In this document: piece by piece, positions 1 to 10,329 of the stretch
Position numbering within the stretch: the first letter of the stretch is position 1
Layout of the letters: every line of letters begins with the position of its first letter
Assembly (NCBI GenBank): GCA_938030705.1
Contig: CALHIR010000025.1
Span: forward strand, 17,259 to 81,258
DNA length: 64,000 nucleotides
Direction of reading: 5' to 3'
From: Candidatus Poseidoniaceae archaeon
GTDB taxonomy: Archaea; Thermoplasmatota; Poseidoniia; Poseidoniales; Poseidoniaceae
Notes under the pieces: model-generated
The model's database searches: none
What the model was told of the DNA's origin: nothing
What the model saw: only the letters and a program-made list of their open reading frames with translations
Program-made: the position numbers and the translations under genes

Positions 1-99
1 CCGTTCGTGAACCCAGACGTCTCGAATTTGTGGAATCCACGCAACGATTCCCAATCCACCGGCAACAAGGCCGATGGCTTCAATCCACATCGCTGCCAT
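1..99 (-). CDS. PQ-loop / SemiSWEET-like membrane protein, N-terminal fragment truncated by window edge
   Basis: Reverse-complement translation from CAT at 97-99 gives MAAMWIEAIGLVAGGLGIVAWIPQIRDVWVHER; G-x-x-A-W-I-P-Q-I-R is a PQ-loop signature. Not in the ORF track (too short, edge). Confidence 0.6.
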   Translation of the reverse strand, partial: MAAMWIEAIGLVAGGLGIVAWIPQIRDVWVHER

Positions 100-124
100 G
101 GTGTGGGCCCCGTTGCAAAGCGTT

Positions 125-1057
125 TCAAGGCTTCTCAAGGGTTTGACCTAATCCATCGTTCAGCGACGGCGTGGAGAGGTTGAGTGAAGCCACGGTTGAC
201 CACGGAATGTCTTCAGGACTTTTTTGTCCGACGACATGCATTTTCAGGGATTTTCCGAACGGTAATTTTGCTTCAATATGGCGCTCGCCAGCGTGGAGGT
301 TGAGTTGACTCGGCGGGGCCGTGAACAGCGAGAGAAAACCTCTGGGATGGACCACTGAACCTTTCAATGGCGCCTTTCGACCTTCTTGCCATTCGGCGAT
401 AGCATCACCCAATCCTAAGTCCAAGACATCGCCTTTGCACATCAATCCGCCGTTTAATTCGACCTCATCCCAGGTGCCAAAGCCCTGCAAGGTTTCCAAC
501 AAGGCTTCGTTGAGTTCCCCGGGGTTTTCGTCTTCAAGCAGGCCGATGAACCCCGCTTCGTCTTTGACAATGCTGCCCAATTCCATCACGTTGGGTGGCC
601 AGTCCAAGTTGCGGTTGGTGAAGGCCAGCACGACCCTTACATCCACCTCATCGTCGTTGCCAACCCGTTCGTTGTGCATGGCAACAAGCATTCTGGCCTT
701 ACGAGCAATGCGCTGGTTGACCGTGCTGTGGTTGTGGGTGGTTCCGTTTTTCCGATGTTGAATAAATTCCTCTTCGGCGTTGATTTCAAACGAACCGGAC
801 CAGTGTTTTTGTTCAACGACCAACATGGTGTTTCCGCCGACAAGCACCAGGTCGATTTCTCGCTTTCCTCCTTGCTCGGCATCGGGGATACGAACCGATT
901 CAAAGACGTGCCAACCGTTTTTCTTTCCAGCCGCACGGCTGATCTTCGCCAGTCGCTGCTCCGCTAATTCCCCTGCTCGGTGGATTTCATCCGGTGGGTG
1001 ATGACGCCGTCGTTCTCGCCACCATGAAAATCGCTGAGAGAGTTTCATGATGTTCAC
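125..1057 (-). CDS. NERD (nuclease-related) domain protein
   Basis: EQRLAKISRAAGKKNGWHVFESVRIPDAEQGGKREIDLVLVGGNTMLVVEQKHWSG matches the NERD core pattern (EIDLvlv...lvVEqKhw). Confidence 0.7.
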   Translation of the reverse strand: MNIMKLSQRFSWWRERRRHHPPDEIHRAGELAEQRLAKISRAAGKKNGWHVFESVRIPDAEQGGKREIDLVLVGGNTMLVVEQKHWSGSFEINAEEEFIQHRKNGTTHNHSTVNQRIARKARMLVAMHNERVGNDDEVDVRVVLAFTNRNLDWPPNVMELGSIVKDEAGFIGLLEDENPGELNEALLETLQGFGTWDEVELNGGLMCKGDVLDLGLGDAIAEWQEGRKAPLKGSVVHPRGFLSLFTAPPSQLNLHAGERHIEAKLPFGKSLKMHVVGQKSPEDIPWSTVASLNLSTPSLNDGLGQTLEKP

Positions 1058-1842
1058 CGCAGGAGTTCATCCACGCTGTTGACGATGATGGTGGGCCGTT
1101 GTTCTGCCCCGTTGGGAAGCGCTTCCACATCGGCTTGCGTCGCTTCTCCTGAAAGAACCAGAATCCCGACAACACCCGCCCGCGTGGCCATAGCCATGTC
1201 TGTATACAATCGGTCGCCAACCATGGCGCAACGCCCGGGCTTCAAGCCGAGCGCATCGATCTTGTGAAGGATCATCCCGGCGTTGGGTTTGCCCGTAATG
1301 TGGACCGGGTCAACGCCCGTGGTCGCCTTGAACATGGCCAGATAAGCACCGACATCCGGTAAGCCACCATCGGGGCTGGGGCACACCATGTCGGGGTGGC
1401 TGGCGACGAGCGGCACGCCTGCATGCATGTGAATACTGGCTTGAGCGATTTTTTCATAGGTCAATTCGGTATCGTAGCCTAACACCACAAACTCCGGGTT
1501 TGCACTTCGGGTTTCCACACCAATGGCTTCCAACATGCTTCGCATGCCCTCAGTGCCAACCAACCATGTCTTCGTGATGCTGTTCTTTTGCAGCCATGCG
1601 AGCAGGTCGTGGGTCGAAAGCAACACGTCTTCTTCGGTCGCTTCTAACCCAAGCGCATGGAGTTTCGTGAGGTATTGAGTTACGGATTTTGAGGAATTGT
1701 TGGAGAGGAAATAGCGTTGAACGCCCTGTTCTTTGCAACGCTCGAGAAAGGCTTCAGCTCCTTCAATCAGGTCGCCGCCGAGGTAGATGGTACCGTCAAG
1801 GTCAAGGAACACGGCGTCAATGCCCGAGAGGGTGGCGTCCAT
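1054..1842 (-). CDS. HAD-superfamily phosphatase, NagD/4-nitrophenylphosphatase type
   Basis: DAVFLDLDGTIYLGGDLIEGAEAFL, FLSNNSSKS, MVGDRLYTDMAMATRAG: HAD motifs. Confidence 0.85.
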   Translation of the reverse strand: MDATLSGIDAVFLDLDGTIYLGGDLIEGAEAFLERCKEQGVQRYFLSNNSSKSVTQYLTKLHALGLEATEEDVLLSTHDLLAWLQKNSITKTWLVGTEGMRSMLEAIGVETRSANPEFVVLGYDTELTYEKIAQASIHMHAGVPLVASHPDMVCPSPDGGLPDVGAYLAMFKATTGVDPVHITGKPNAGMILHKIDALGLKPGRCAMVGDRLYTDMAMATRAGVVGILVLSGEATQADVEALPNGAEQRPTIIVNSVDELLR

Positions 1843-1851
1843 GGTGCGACC

Positions 1852-3231
1852 TTAGAACATCAAGGTCTTGAACATGAACCATGGAGAATGGAGGTTTTCC
1901 TGCGCTTCTTTGCTGGCGATCATTTCCGTCATCATTTCTTGAATGGCTGGTTTCTTTGACGCTTTCCCAACAAACCAGTTCAAAAGCCAAGCTCGCCGGC
2001 TCATTTTTTGCATGCGGAAAGAATTGGTTAATTCAGGGCCCAGTGCTTTCCAAAGGGCTTCTTGGTAGGCCTCCGGAGATTTCCCTTCCATGATGTGGTT
2101 CGCAGCCATTTCACCGCTTACCAATGCGTTGCCAACCCCCTCGCCACTGAACGGGTCAACCAGCGATGCAGCATCGCCGACCAGGAAGATGCCGTTGCTG
2201 GAGGAACGACGTGGTTGTTTGCTGGCTTTTTTCCTCGGTGAGCCGAACGGAAGTTGCCATCCTTTTCCAGTCCCTGCGATCATGGTCGCTTCAGCAAACC
2301 GTTCTTTGAACAAGGGGTGTTCAGCAATGACTTCGGCTTGGAGGGCTTTGAGTTTCTTGGATTGTTTATCGAGCAAGGACATGACCATGCCAATGCCGAC
2401 GTTCACCACGCCTTCCGCTACCGGGAAGAGCCAGAAATAACCGGGGATGATGGTGTCCACGAAGTGAATTTCAATATCACCGACATTGGCTTCACAGCCC
2501 TTGACACCGCGCCAGTATTCGCGGTAGCCCGCACAGTAGTGGTCGCGGTCCATCATGGGTTCTTCGTAGGTCGCTTCGAGCATGGATTTGGCGACAGGAC
2601 AACGATACCCCGCAGCACCGACGATGTTGGGGGCGTGGAATTCCAATTCTTCCCCGTTTCGTCCGCCCACACGCACCACCACGCCACGAGCGTGGCGTAA
2701 TGCGCCGCTGCCCTTCCCCGGGTCTTCGCCGCCCTTTCCGTCGTCGTACAGCACGTCTCGAACATCGCCGCCTTGAATCACCGCTCCGCCGGCGTCCCGA
2801 ACGAGTTTCTGGACTTGGTCAAAGAGGAGGTGGTCAAATTGCTGTCGAGGCAGCGAGTATCCGGCTTCTAATCGCTGGACATCTTCCTCAGGAAGCGCCA
2901 CACGAACGCTGTGGCCTTTGGGTGAGGAAAAGACAATTCCCGTCACTCGGAAGTGAGGGGTTGATTCCAACATCTCCTTAACGCCAAGAGCTTTCACATG
3001 GCTGAGTGATTTTCCACCCACGGCATCGCCGCAGATTTTGTCCCGAGGCCACGTCTCTTTTTCGATGAGCAAGACGCGTTGTCCTTCCATCGCCAAATAA
3101 CCAGCAGCGGCGGAACCCCCCGGGCCTCCACCCACCACGATGCTGTCGAAGGATTCGCCGGATTTTGGGGCTGGGCCGGATTCAATGGGTTGCTTCCACA
3201 CAACGTCCGCTCCGGTTCGTGGCTCGCCCAT
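1852..3231 (-). CDS. Geranylgeranyl reductase family FAD-dependent oxidoreductase
   Basis: FDSIVVGGGPGGSAAAGYLAMEGQRVLLIEKETWPRDKICGDAVGGKS and FLVGDAASLVDPFSGEGVGNAL, typical of the GGR family. Confidence 0.85.
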   Translation of the reverse strand: MGEPRTGADVVWKQPIESGPAPKSGESFDSIVVGGGPGGSAAAGYLAMEGQRVLLIEKETWPRDKICGDAVGGKSLSHVKALGVKEMLESTPHFRVTGIVFSSPKGHSVRVALPEEDVQRLEAGYSLPRQQFDHLLFDQVQKLVRDAGGAVIQGGDVRDVLYDDGKGGEDPGKGSGALRHARGVVVRVGGRNGEELEFHAPNIVGAAGYRCPVAKSMLEATYEEPMMDRDHYCAGYREYWRGVKGCEANVGDIEIHFVDTIIPGYFWLFPVAEGVVNVGIGMVMSLLDKQSKKLKALQAEVIAEHPLFKERFAEATMIAGTGKGWQLPFGSPRKKASKQPRRSSSNGIFLVGDAASLVDPFSGEGVGNALVSGEMAANHIMEGKSPEAYQEALWKALGPELTNSFRMQKMSRRAWLLNWFVGKASKKPAIQEMMTEMIASKEAQENLHSPWFMFKTLMF

Positions 3232-3272
3232 GGTTTTACTGGGCCATGGGCGCTCTTTGAGGCTATGGATGG

Positions 3273-4304
3273 ATGAGGCTCAAACACCATCACCCTCATG
3301 ACCCGCAGGCCACTGCGAAGAGCATGAATGGCGAAACCGTCCAAGCGACCACGTCGTTCCAACCTCAACGGCGAAAGGCCGCCATGGTGTTGTTGAGCGT
3401 GACCCTCATTTGGGGCGCCACCTTCATTTGGATGAAACAAGCCCTCAACGCCTTGGAGGTTGAACTCGAAACCTTCGGGACGTTTCCCGTGGTCGCCCTC
3501 CTCGTTGCACTCCGTTTCCTCATCGCCATGGTGCTCGTCCTCGCCTTTTTTCCAAAAGCCAGAGCCGGCCTCCGTTCTCCGTCCATTTGGAAAGGAGGAG
3601 GGGTTCTTGGAGGGCTCATGCTCGTCGGTTTCGTCAGTCAAATGGTGGCCTTGAACGACATCAATCCATCAACATCAGCATTTCTGACGTCGCTGTACGT
3701 TGTCATGACGGCCTTGTTGACCATGCGTATGAGCGAGCACCCTCCGCGGAGGGCACTTTACTGGGGCGTGTTGATGGCTACGGTGGGCGCCGGGTTCATC
3801 GAAGGCCCCCCGCATCTTTCCTGGGGCTGGGGTGAAATTGTCACGGTGGTCTGTGCCCTGTTCTTTGCCTTGCACATCATTTTCACGCAGAAATTGACCC
3901 TTGAACTCGACCCGCTTATGTTGACCCTGACCTCGTTCATCGTGGTGGGCTTTGGTTCACTTGCTCTCGCTCTCGTAGGGGGGGGAGGTCAAACCGTTGG
4001 CATGATCGCCGATGTCCTGAGCAGAGAGGGCGTCATCCTTCCAGTCTTTTTGCTAGGCCTGGGGGGTTCGTTCTTCTGTTTGGTTGCGTTGAACATGTAC
4101 CAACGGCACATGCATCCAGTGCAGGCCGCCATCATTTACGCCTTTGAGCCCGTTTGGGCTACAGTGTTCGGTTTGGGGATTGGACTTGTCAGTTGGTCTT
4201 GGTGGATTCTGTTTGGTGGTGGCGTGCTTTTGTTAGGGAACATTCTGGTGGAAATAACATCCCCCGACGAGGATTCTCAGCCTTCACCTGAACCTTCACC
4301 GTAG
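3273..4304 (+). CDS. EamA/DMT-superfamily transporter
   Basis: About 10 hydrophobic segments, LIWGATFIWMKQAL start, FEPVWATVFGLGI end typical of EamA repeats. Confidence 0.8.
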   Translation: MRLKHHHPHDPQATAKSMNGETVQATTSFQPQRRKAAMVLLSVTLIWGATFIWMKQALNALEVELETFGTFPVVALLVALRFLIAMVLVLAFFPKARAGLRSPSIWKGGGVLGGLMLVGFVSQMVALNDINPSTSAFLTSLYVVMTALLTMRMSEHPPRRALYWGVLMATVGAGFIEGPPHLSWGWGEIVTVVCALFFALHIIFTQKLTLELDPLMLTLTSFIVVGFGSLALALVGGGGQTVGMIADVLSREGVILPVFLLGLGGSFFCLVALNMYQRHMHPVQAAIIYAFEPVWATVFGLGIGLVSWSWWILFGGGVLLLGNILVEITSPDEDSQPSPEPSP

Positions 4305-4348
4305 AATGGTTGAAGGGGCGGTTTTCGTTGGTTGAACCGGAGAAGCGT

Positions 4349-5527
4349 ATGGGTGAGAAAAAACAACCGTCGCGTTTCGCCACCGATGCCGTTCACAGTG
4401 GCACGCAACACATCGGTGATGCGGTTAACACACCCATCTTCCAATCGTCAACGTACAAACTGACGGATGAACGCTATGCTGGTTGGGCGGCAGGAGCCCA
4501 ACATACCCTCCTCTACGCTCGCCTTTCCACGGTGAACTCGGACGCAGTCGCTCAAAAATTAACGGCCTTGGAACAAGGCGAGGACGCTGAAACGTTTGCT
4601 TCGGGCATGGCCGCCATCTCGACCACACTGATGTCGTTGCTCAACCAGGGCGACCACATGGTGGCGAGCGCCGACGTCTACGGTGGCACTTACGGCCTCT
4701 TGACAGAAGAACTTCCTCGGTTCGGCATCTCCACGACCATGGCCGATATGCGGGACGCTTCGTCCTATGAAGCCGCCATCCAAGAGAACACCAAAATTCT
4801 CTACATTGAGACACTGACCAATCCCGTCCTCAAGGTCTGCGATATTGAAGCGATGGCGGATGTGGCAAAACGGTACAATCTCTTGCTCATCATCGACAAC
4901 ACCTTCGCTTCTCCCTGGGGTTGCAAACCGCTGACCATGGGCGTTGACCTTGTCATCCATTCCACCACCAAGTACCTCGGTGGTCATTCAGACATCATTG
5001 GAGGGGCCGTTATTGGTTCCAAGGAACTGATCGCACAAATTTTCATGCGCAAGGTTCACTTCGGTGGGAGCCCTGACCCGCACAGTTGTTATTTGCTTGA
5101 GCGGGGCATGCGAACCCTTGACGTTCGAATGCCTCGGATTTGTCAAAACGCTGAAACATTGGCTCAGCGGCTTGAACAACACGTTGCCATTGAGCGAGTT
5201 TATCATACCGCCATGGAGAGCCACCCCGATTTTGAGGTGGCCAAACGCATCATGCCAAACGGTTCTGGGATGATTGCCTTCGTCGTCAAGGGTGGCGACG
5301 AGGCCGCTTTGAAATTCATGGGTCAACTGGATCTCATCTACGAGGCAACCAGTCTCGGTGGTGTGGAATCGCTCATCGAATGCCCGTTCAATTCCAGCCA
5401 TATGTTTGTGCCAGAAGACGTGCGTGTCGAAGCGGGCGTGGTCCCTGGCTTTGTCCGTTTGAGTGTTGGCATCGAAGATGTTGAGGACCTCTGGGCCGAT
5501 CTTGAAGGGGCTCTTTCCTCCTCGTAA
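4349..5527 (+). CDS. Cys/Met metabolism PLP-dependent enzyme (cystathionine gamma-synthase/lyase family)
   Basis: TDAVHSGTQHIGDAVNTPIFQSSTY; FASGMAAISTTLMSLLNQGDHMV; LVIHSTTKYLGGHSDIIGG (PLP lysine). Confidence 0.9.
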   Translation: MGEKKQPSRFATDAVHSGTQHIGDAVNTPIFQSSTYKLTDERYAGWAAGAQHTLLYARLSTVNSDAVAQKLTALEQGEDAETFASGMAAISTTLMSLLNQGDHMVASADVYGGTYGLLTEELPRFGISTTMADMRDASSYEAAIQENTKILYIETLTNPVLKVCDIEAMADVAKRYNLLLIIDNTFASPWGCKPLTMGVDLVIHSTTKYLGGHSDIIGGAVIGSKELIAQIFMRKVHFGGSPDPHSCYLLERGMRTLDVRMPRICQNAETLAQRLEQHVAIERVYHTAMESHPDFEVAKRIMPNGSGMIAFVVKGGDEAALKFMGQLDLIYEATSLGGVESLIECPFNSSHMFVPEDVRVEAGVVPGFVRLSVGIEDVEDLWADLEGALSSS

Positions 5528-5542
5528 AAGGGGCGTCGGGCA

Positions 5543-7291
5543 TCAAGAACTTCCTGTTGTTGTTTTGAGGTCCTGGAACGACGATCTCCATGCGTCTTGA
5601 AGTTCAGCGACCTCTTCTTCTTCCGCCGCAATCAATTGCTTTCCAATCGACCAGAGTTCGGTGGTCGGAACGGCCCACACTCCACCCCGGTCGCGAGCGT
5701 TGTTTTCGAAATGCCATTCCTGTCCACCCGAACGGCCCACCGCTACCAGCCAAGCCCACGCTGCGGCTGCTTCGTCCAACGAGGCGTGTCGCGCTGTCGC
5801 TTTTCGTTCAACGGAGCCCATGCCTTGGGTCAGGCCGGCCACGATGTACGCGTGAATGAGGCCCGCGGCCATTCCTGCGCTTTCTTGCGAAGGGAAGCGA
5901 GCTTTCTGTTGAGCGAGGGCTTTGGCTTTGTCCAAACCCTTGAGGAATTTCCCAAACGGTTTCGGGGCGTCTCGCTGTTCTTTCCAGATGGTGTCCGCGT
6001 CGCCGCCTTCCAGGCCGAGAATGGCCAAAGCCTCACAGCCATGAGTGGGCCAAAAGGCAGCGAGGACATCGCCGCATGAGGCGGTTTTCATGATACGAAT
6101 GCACCGTTCTTCGCGCTGTTCAGGGCTCCCTTTGGCCTCAATACGCAACCCAATGCTCTCTTCTTTAGGATCGGCGATGGCGAGGCGGAGGATTTCTGCG
6201 GCGAGCAACCGTTCTTCGCTTGAACCACCGAAGGATGCTAACGCGTCTTCGAGGTCATGGATGTCATCGCCATCAAGCCACCTTTCCCCGACGAGAAGCC
6301 CCTCGTCGATGCTTTCCATCACGGTCTGTTTCATGGCCGAGGCCACGATACCCTCGTTCATGGTGAGTCCCTGCCAGGCGTCGATCACCTTCTTGATTCC
6401 GTCAAGGCATGTTTGGGGGAGCGCCTTGTCTTCCGGCCACCCTTCCGGCGTCCAGTGAGCGTCCATGGTGAGGATGGAGGGGAGAAGGGGCGGGAGCATG
6501 GACAAAGCGAGATGGTGAACAAACGGAGCATCCTTCTTCGAGAAGGTTTCAACAGCGTCAAGGCCCAAACCGACCACAGGGCCATGATGGAAGCGCAAGG
6601 CAATGTGGCCGATGTCCGAAGCGTGGCCTTCAACGACGCTCTTGGGGTCCAATCCCTCCGTCGTCCACACGGTACGCCCTTCGATTTTGGTGCTCATCAA
6701 ATCAAACCTCGAGCGCTTGAGGACATCGCTCAACCATTCTTCGGGAGGGTTGGGGTTGGGTCCGGTACAAACGAACCCTCCATCCCAACTGAAGAAATGC
6801 ATGCCTCGGCGAGCGTGGTCCTCCCACGGAAGCATACGCAACGTGAGGTTGGCATAGTTTTGGATGCCTGCAAGGTAGCCAGGTTTCCCATCACCTCGGC
6901 GGACATACGACCCCGAACCAAATGACGAGGAATTGAACTGACCCACCATCGTGAATTGTTCATCGTGAGATGCATGAAGGGAGCCTGCGAAGGCTTTGGA
7001 TACATCGTCACCTCGCTTGGCCATCATTCGCTTTTGCAACCATTTCAAATCGTCCTTTTTCTTGATGATTCGTTCGATTTCAGCAAGCGTTTTTGTCACC
7101 GGGTCGGTGCGCCCCCATCGTAGTTTTCCGGAGAACATCATGGCTGGCAGGTGGCTGCGAGGGTTTTCCCGGAATTGACCCAACTCACGAGCGAGTTTTT
7201 TCGCCGTCGCTTCATTGGCTTGTTTGGTGCCCCGCATCCTCGCCTTGGTCTTTTTTTGACCGGGAAATTCGACTTTTGACGGCGCTGCCAT
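5543..7291 (-). CDS. Hypothetical protein, 582 aa
   Basis: Long ORF, coding-like composition; no family recognised. Confidence 0.7.
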   Translation of the reverse strand: MAAPSKVEFPGQKKTKARMRGTKQANEATAKKLARELGQFRENPRSHLPAMMFSGKLRWGRTDPVTKTLAEIERIIKKKDDLKWLQKRMMAKRGDDVSKAFAGSLHASHDEQFTMVGQFNSSSFGSGSYVRRGDGKPGYLAGIQNYANLTLRMLPWEDHARRGMHFFSWDGGFVCTGPNPNPPEEWLSDVLKRSRFDLMSTKIEGRTVWTTEGLDPKSVVEGHASDIGHIALRFHHGPVVGLGLDAVETFSKKDAPFVHHLALSMLPPLLPSILTMDAHWTPEGWPEDKALPQTCLDGIKKVIDAWQGLTMNEGIVASAMKQTVMESIDEGLLVGERWLDGDDIHDLEDALASFGGSSEERLLAAEILRLAIADPKEESIGLRIEAKGSPEQREERCIRIMKTASCGDVLAAFWPTHGCEALAILGLEGGDADTIWKEQRDAPKPFGKFLKGLDKAKALAQQKARFPSQESAGMAAGLIHAYIVAGLTQGMGSVERKATARHASLDEAAAAWAWLVAVGRSGGQEWHFENNARDRGGVWAVPTTELWSIGKQLIAAEEEEVAELQDAWRSSFQDLKTTTGSS

Positions 7292-7379
7292 ATCGTTCCC
7301 TCACCAGGAGGGGCTTGGTGGTGGGGTTTGAGACCTTCGCGTGAAAGGGCTCATGTTCACCCTCGGGGTGGTCTCCCTC

Positions 7380-8231
7380 ATGCCGACGGTCACCTTGCTT
7401 GGAATCGCCCAAGACGGCGGGCGCCCTCAGCCCGGTTGTCAACGAGCATGTTGCGCCGACCTCGGCCCAGAGGATGTCCAGCACCCAGTCAGTCTGGGAA
7501 TCGTCGACGAACATGGCGAAGGCCACCTCATCGAAGCGACCCGAGCTCTTGGCGAACAACTCCGCAGGTGGGGGCACCCTACAATGCGCTCGGTGTTGCT
7601 TACCCATGCGCACTTTGGGCACGTGGACGGGTTGGGGTTGTTTGGCCGTGAGACCTTGAACGCCTCCGGTCTCCGCCTCTATGTTTCTCCATCCATGGAG
7701 TTGCTGATCGAGCGGACCCCGCAGTGGTCCTTGTTGCTTGAACAAGGCGTCTTTTCCGTGCAACCCATTTCATCCGGGACCGTTCATCCGTTATCCGGTC
7801 ATGTTCGGGTTGAACCGATTGCCGTCCCGCATCGCGCAGAGCTCTCTGACATGCACGCCTTTGTTGTTCGAGGGCCGAACCGCTCCCTCCTTTTCCTCCC
7901 CGACCACGATCGATGGAAGGACACGCTGGACCATCACGGCGCGGCCACCATTCGTGAATGGTTGGCTCAGTTAGGCGTTGATGTTGCGTTGGTCGACGGC
8001 ACGTTTTGGAACAGCGATGAACTCTCGGGACGTTCGCAACTGGAGGTCCCCCATCCTCCCGTGGCCGAGACATTGGAACGCTTGGGTCCACGAACTGAAG
8101 ACGACCCCGACATCATTTTCATTCATCTCAATCACACCAACCCGCTCTATAACGAAACATCAGCACAACATCAGGCGGTGCTGGAAATGGGCTGGAAGGT
8201 TGGTCAGCAGGGCATGACCTTCACGCTGTGA
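7380..8231 (+). CDS. PqqB-like metallo-beta-lactamase-fold hydrolase
   Basis: VTLLGIAQDGGRPQPGCQRACC and LLTHAHFGHVDGLGLFG; resembles PqqB-type MBL proteins. Start taken at internal Met (ORF opens at 7341). Confidence 0.75.
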   Translation: MPTVTLLGIAQDGGRPQPGCQRACCADLGPEDVQHPVSLGIVDEHGEGHLIEATRALGEQLRRWGHPTMRSVLLTHAHFGHVDGLGLFGRETLNASGLRLYVSPSMELLIERTPQWSLLLEQGVFSVQPISSGTVHPLSGHVRVEPIAVPHRAELSDMHAFVVRGPNRSLLFLPDHDRWKDTLDHHGAATIREWLAQLGVDVALVDGTFWNSDELSGRSQLEVPHPPVAETLERLGPRTEDDPDIIFIHLNHTNPLYNETSAQHQAVLEMGWKVGQQGMTFTL

Positions 8232-10329
8232 GCGGGGTCATCCCGCTGGGTTGGAACACCAGCATCGTTAACGTGACCGTAACCGTTTCGCTGTTGTCGT
8301 TGCCAATTGGATTGCCTTCGTTGGTGTTGAGGGCCACGTCCATGGTCATCGTTCCCATCATTTCAGGAGCCTTTCCAAGCATGGTGAGGATGTCGATGAG
8401 TTCGCTTTCCGTTCCGTTCAGCGTGTAATCGCCCAACCCTTCGTTGGCGAATTGGTTGAGGTCGGTGTTCGGCCGGATGCTGCCAACCACGGTGGTGGTG
8501 TCGCAGGCCGTGGTGGATTTCATGCTGTCATCGCTTTCCGAAAACGGGCCGGCCAGCCCACTGTAATCGGGCGTCGTCACTACTTCATCGCACACGGACG
8601 TGATGGTTTCACCGGTGTCAGAATAGGTAATGCTGAGTTCCGCGATCAACACGGCCGTCATGGTTTCGTCGATCATGACTTCGAAGGTTTGCGTGTCGCC
8701 ATCGGAGAGCGTCAGGGTTTCCGATTGGGTCCATTCACTGACCGTGTAGGTCAATTGATACGGGGTATTACCGGAAGAGGCCGAATCCTCGGGGGCCATG
8801 GTTTGGTACGTCCCCTCCAGGGCGCCAAAGAGCACCAGGATGACCACGGCACCGATGGTAGCGGTGCGTTGCGTTGGGAGGCGGTACCGTCCAAGCGGGC
8901 TGGGGTTGGAAGCCTCGCGCTTCCAACAGAGGATAAAGTGGGTGGCAAAGGCCGAACTCATGGCGGGAATGGACGGGAAAATATCCTCGCCATAGCCGCT
9001 AAAACTCCATACAATGACCGCACTCAACGCTGCAATCATCATCCAAATCGTGTGTTCTGTATCCGGTTCGTATCCCATCATGCGAATGAGCAGCAACGGG
9101 ACGAAGATGCCGCCCAGGCCGTAAACGGCGAGGACGACCAGAGCAAAGACGGAATCACCGAATCCAGGAAATTGTTGGCCGACCAGAGCGATGAGGGTGA
9201 CAAGGACGGCGATGACCAGAGTGACGATTTTGGTGGTTTTGTGCTCTTGACTCCATTCGGGTTTGACGTCGTCGGTGATGGCCGCCGTACACGCCAATAC
9301 TTGGCTGTCGGCGGTGGACATGGTTGCGGCGAAGATGGAGGCGAGGATCACGCCGGCGAGGAAGGGGTTGAGCACTTCCATGGCGAGCAGCGGTAAACCG
9401 TCCTGCGCTTGCGAAGCATCGAGGTCGAGGAAAATAGCTCGACACGCCAGACCGATGATAAACATCAGTGCGATGAAAGGCGTTTGCCAGACGAAGAACC
9501 AGATCGCTGCTTGCTTCCGGTCTTTGTCGTCTTTCAACGTCATGACACGGGATACGACTTGAGGTTGACCTGCTACACCAAGCCCGCCGAGGAAAAAGGC
9601 CCCAATCCATAACGTGACACCGAAGGTAAGGTCGGCAGGGAAGAGGTTGACCATGCCGGGGTCAACGTCCTTCAGCGTGTTGTGCAGCCCGGAGAAGCCA
9701 CCAACCTCTGAAACGGCCACATAACATAGAATGGTCGAACCGACGATCATCACACAGGATTGTGCAGCATCGGTCCAAATCGACGCCCGAATGCCGCCTG
9801 CGTAGCAGTAGGCGACAACCAGGACAAAGCCAATGAGGATACCAACCACCTCCGACCAACCGAGCATGGCCCGGAGGGCGACACCACCCGCTACAAGTTG
9901 TGCCGCGGCGTAGATGGCGAGAAACACAACCGACAGGACGGCAGCAAGTTTTGCCTCGGGCGCTCCGGTGGTTTTGGAAACCAAGGAGGACAGGGAACGG
10001 ACGCCACGCTCATTCCCTTCCTTTTGGATAAATTTGTAGAGCCAAATCCATGCGACAGCTTGCCCGAGGGTCGAAACCAAACCAATCCAGATACCTGAAT
10101 AGCCCTGCACGAAAATGAACCCGATGAAGCCGATGAACATGTAGCCGGAGTTCCACGTACTCACGGCGCTGAGGGCTGCGAGGGCGGGATGCATGCCCCG
10201 GCCGGCCACGAGGTAGTCGTCCGTGGTGTCCTGTTTGACCCGCATGGAGGCAAGGCCAACGCCCGCAAAGAACCCCATGAACAGGAGGAACGAAAGAAGC
10301 AAGACGATTTCGTCGGACAGACCAAACAT
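8221..10329 (-). CDS. Sodium:solute symporter (SSS) family with ~190-aa C-terminal extension
   Basis: Multiple TM segments; DDYLVAGRGMHPALAALSAVSTWNSGYMFIG; STADSQVLACTAAITDD motif; hydrophilic Thr/Ser-rich C-terminus. Confidence 0.85.
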   Translation of the reverse strand: MFGLSDEIVLLLSFLLFMGFFAGVGLASMRVKQDTTDDYLVAGRGMHPALAALSAVSTWNSGYMFIGFIGFIFVQGYSGIWIGLVSTLGQAVAWIWLYKFIQKEGNERGVRSLSSLVSKTTGAPEAKLAAVLSVVFLAIYAAAQLVAGGVALRAMLGWSEVVGILIGFVLVVAYCYAGGIRASIWTDAAQSCVMIVGSTILCYVAVSEVGGFSGLHNTLKDVDPGMVNLFPADLTFGVTLWIGAFFLGGLGVAGQPQVVSRVMTLKDDKDRKQAAIWFFVWQTPFIALMFIIGLACRAIFLDLDASQAQDGLPLLAMEVLNPFLAGVILASIFAATMSTADSQVLACTAAITDDVKPEWSQEHKTTKIVTLVIAVLVTLIALVGQQFPGFGDSVFALVVLAVYGLGGIFVPLLLIRMMGYEPDTEHTIWMMIAALSAVIVWSFSGYGEDIFPSIPAMSSAFATHFILCWKREASNPSPLGRYRLPTQRTATIGAVVILVLFGALEGTYQTMAPEDSASSGNTPYQLTYTVSEWTQSETLTLSDGDTQTFEVMIDETMTAVLIAELSITYSDTGETITSVCDEVVTTPDYSGLAGPFSESDDSMKSTTACDTTTVVGSIRPNTDLNQFANEGLGDYTLNGTESELIDILTMLGKAPEMMGTMTMDVALNTNEGNPIGNDNSETVTVTLTMLVFQPSGMTPLTA

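Noticed and set aside
8452-9396. 314-aa plus-strand ORF
   Set aside because: Antisense to the SSS symporter; G/R/H-rich, no TM or domain signal.
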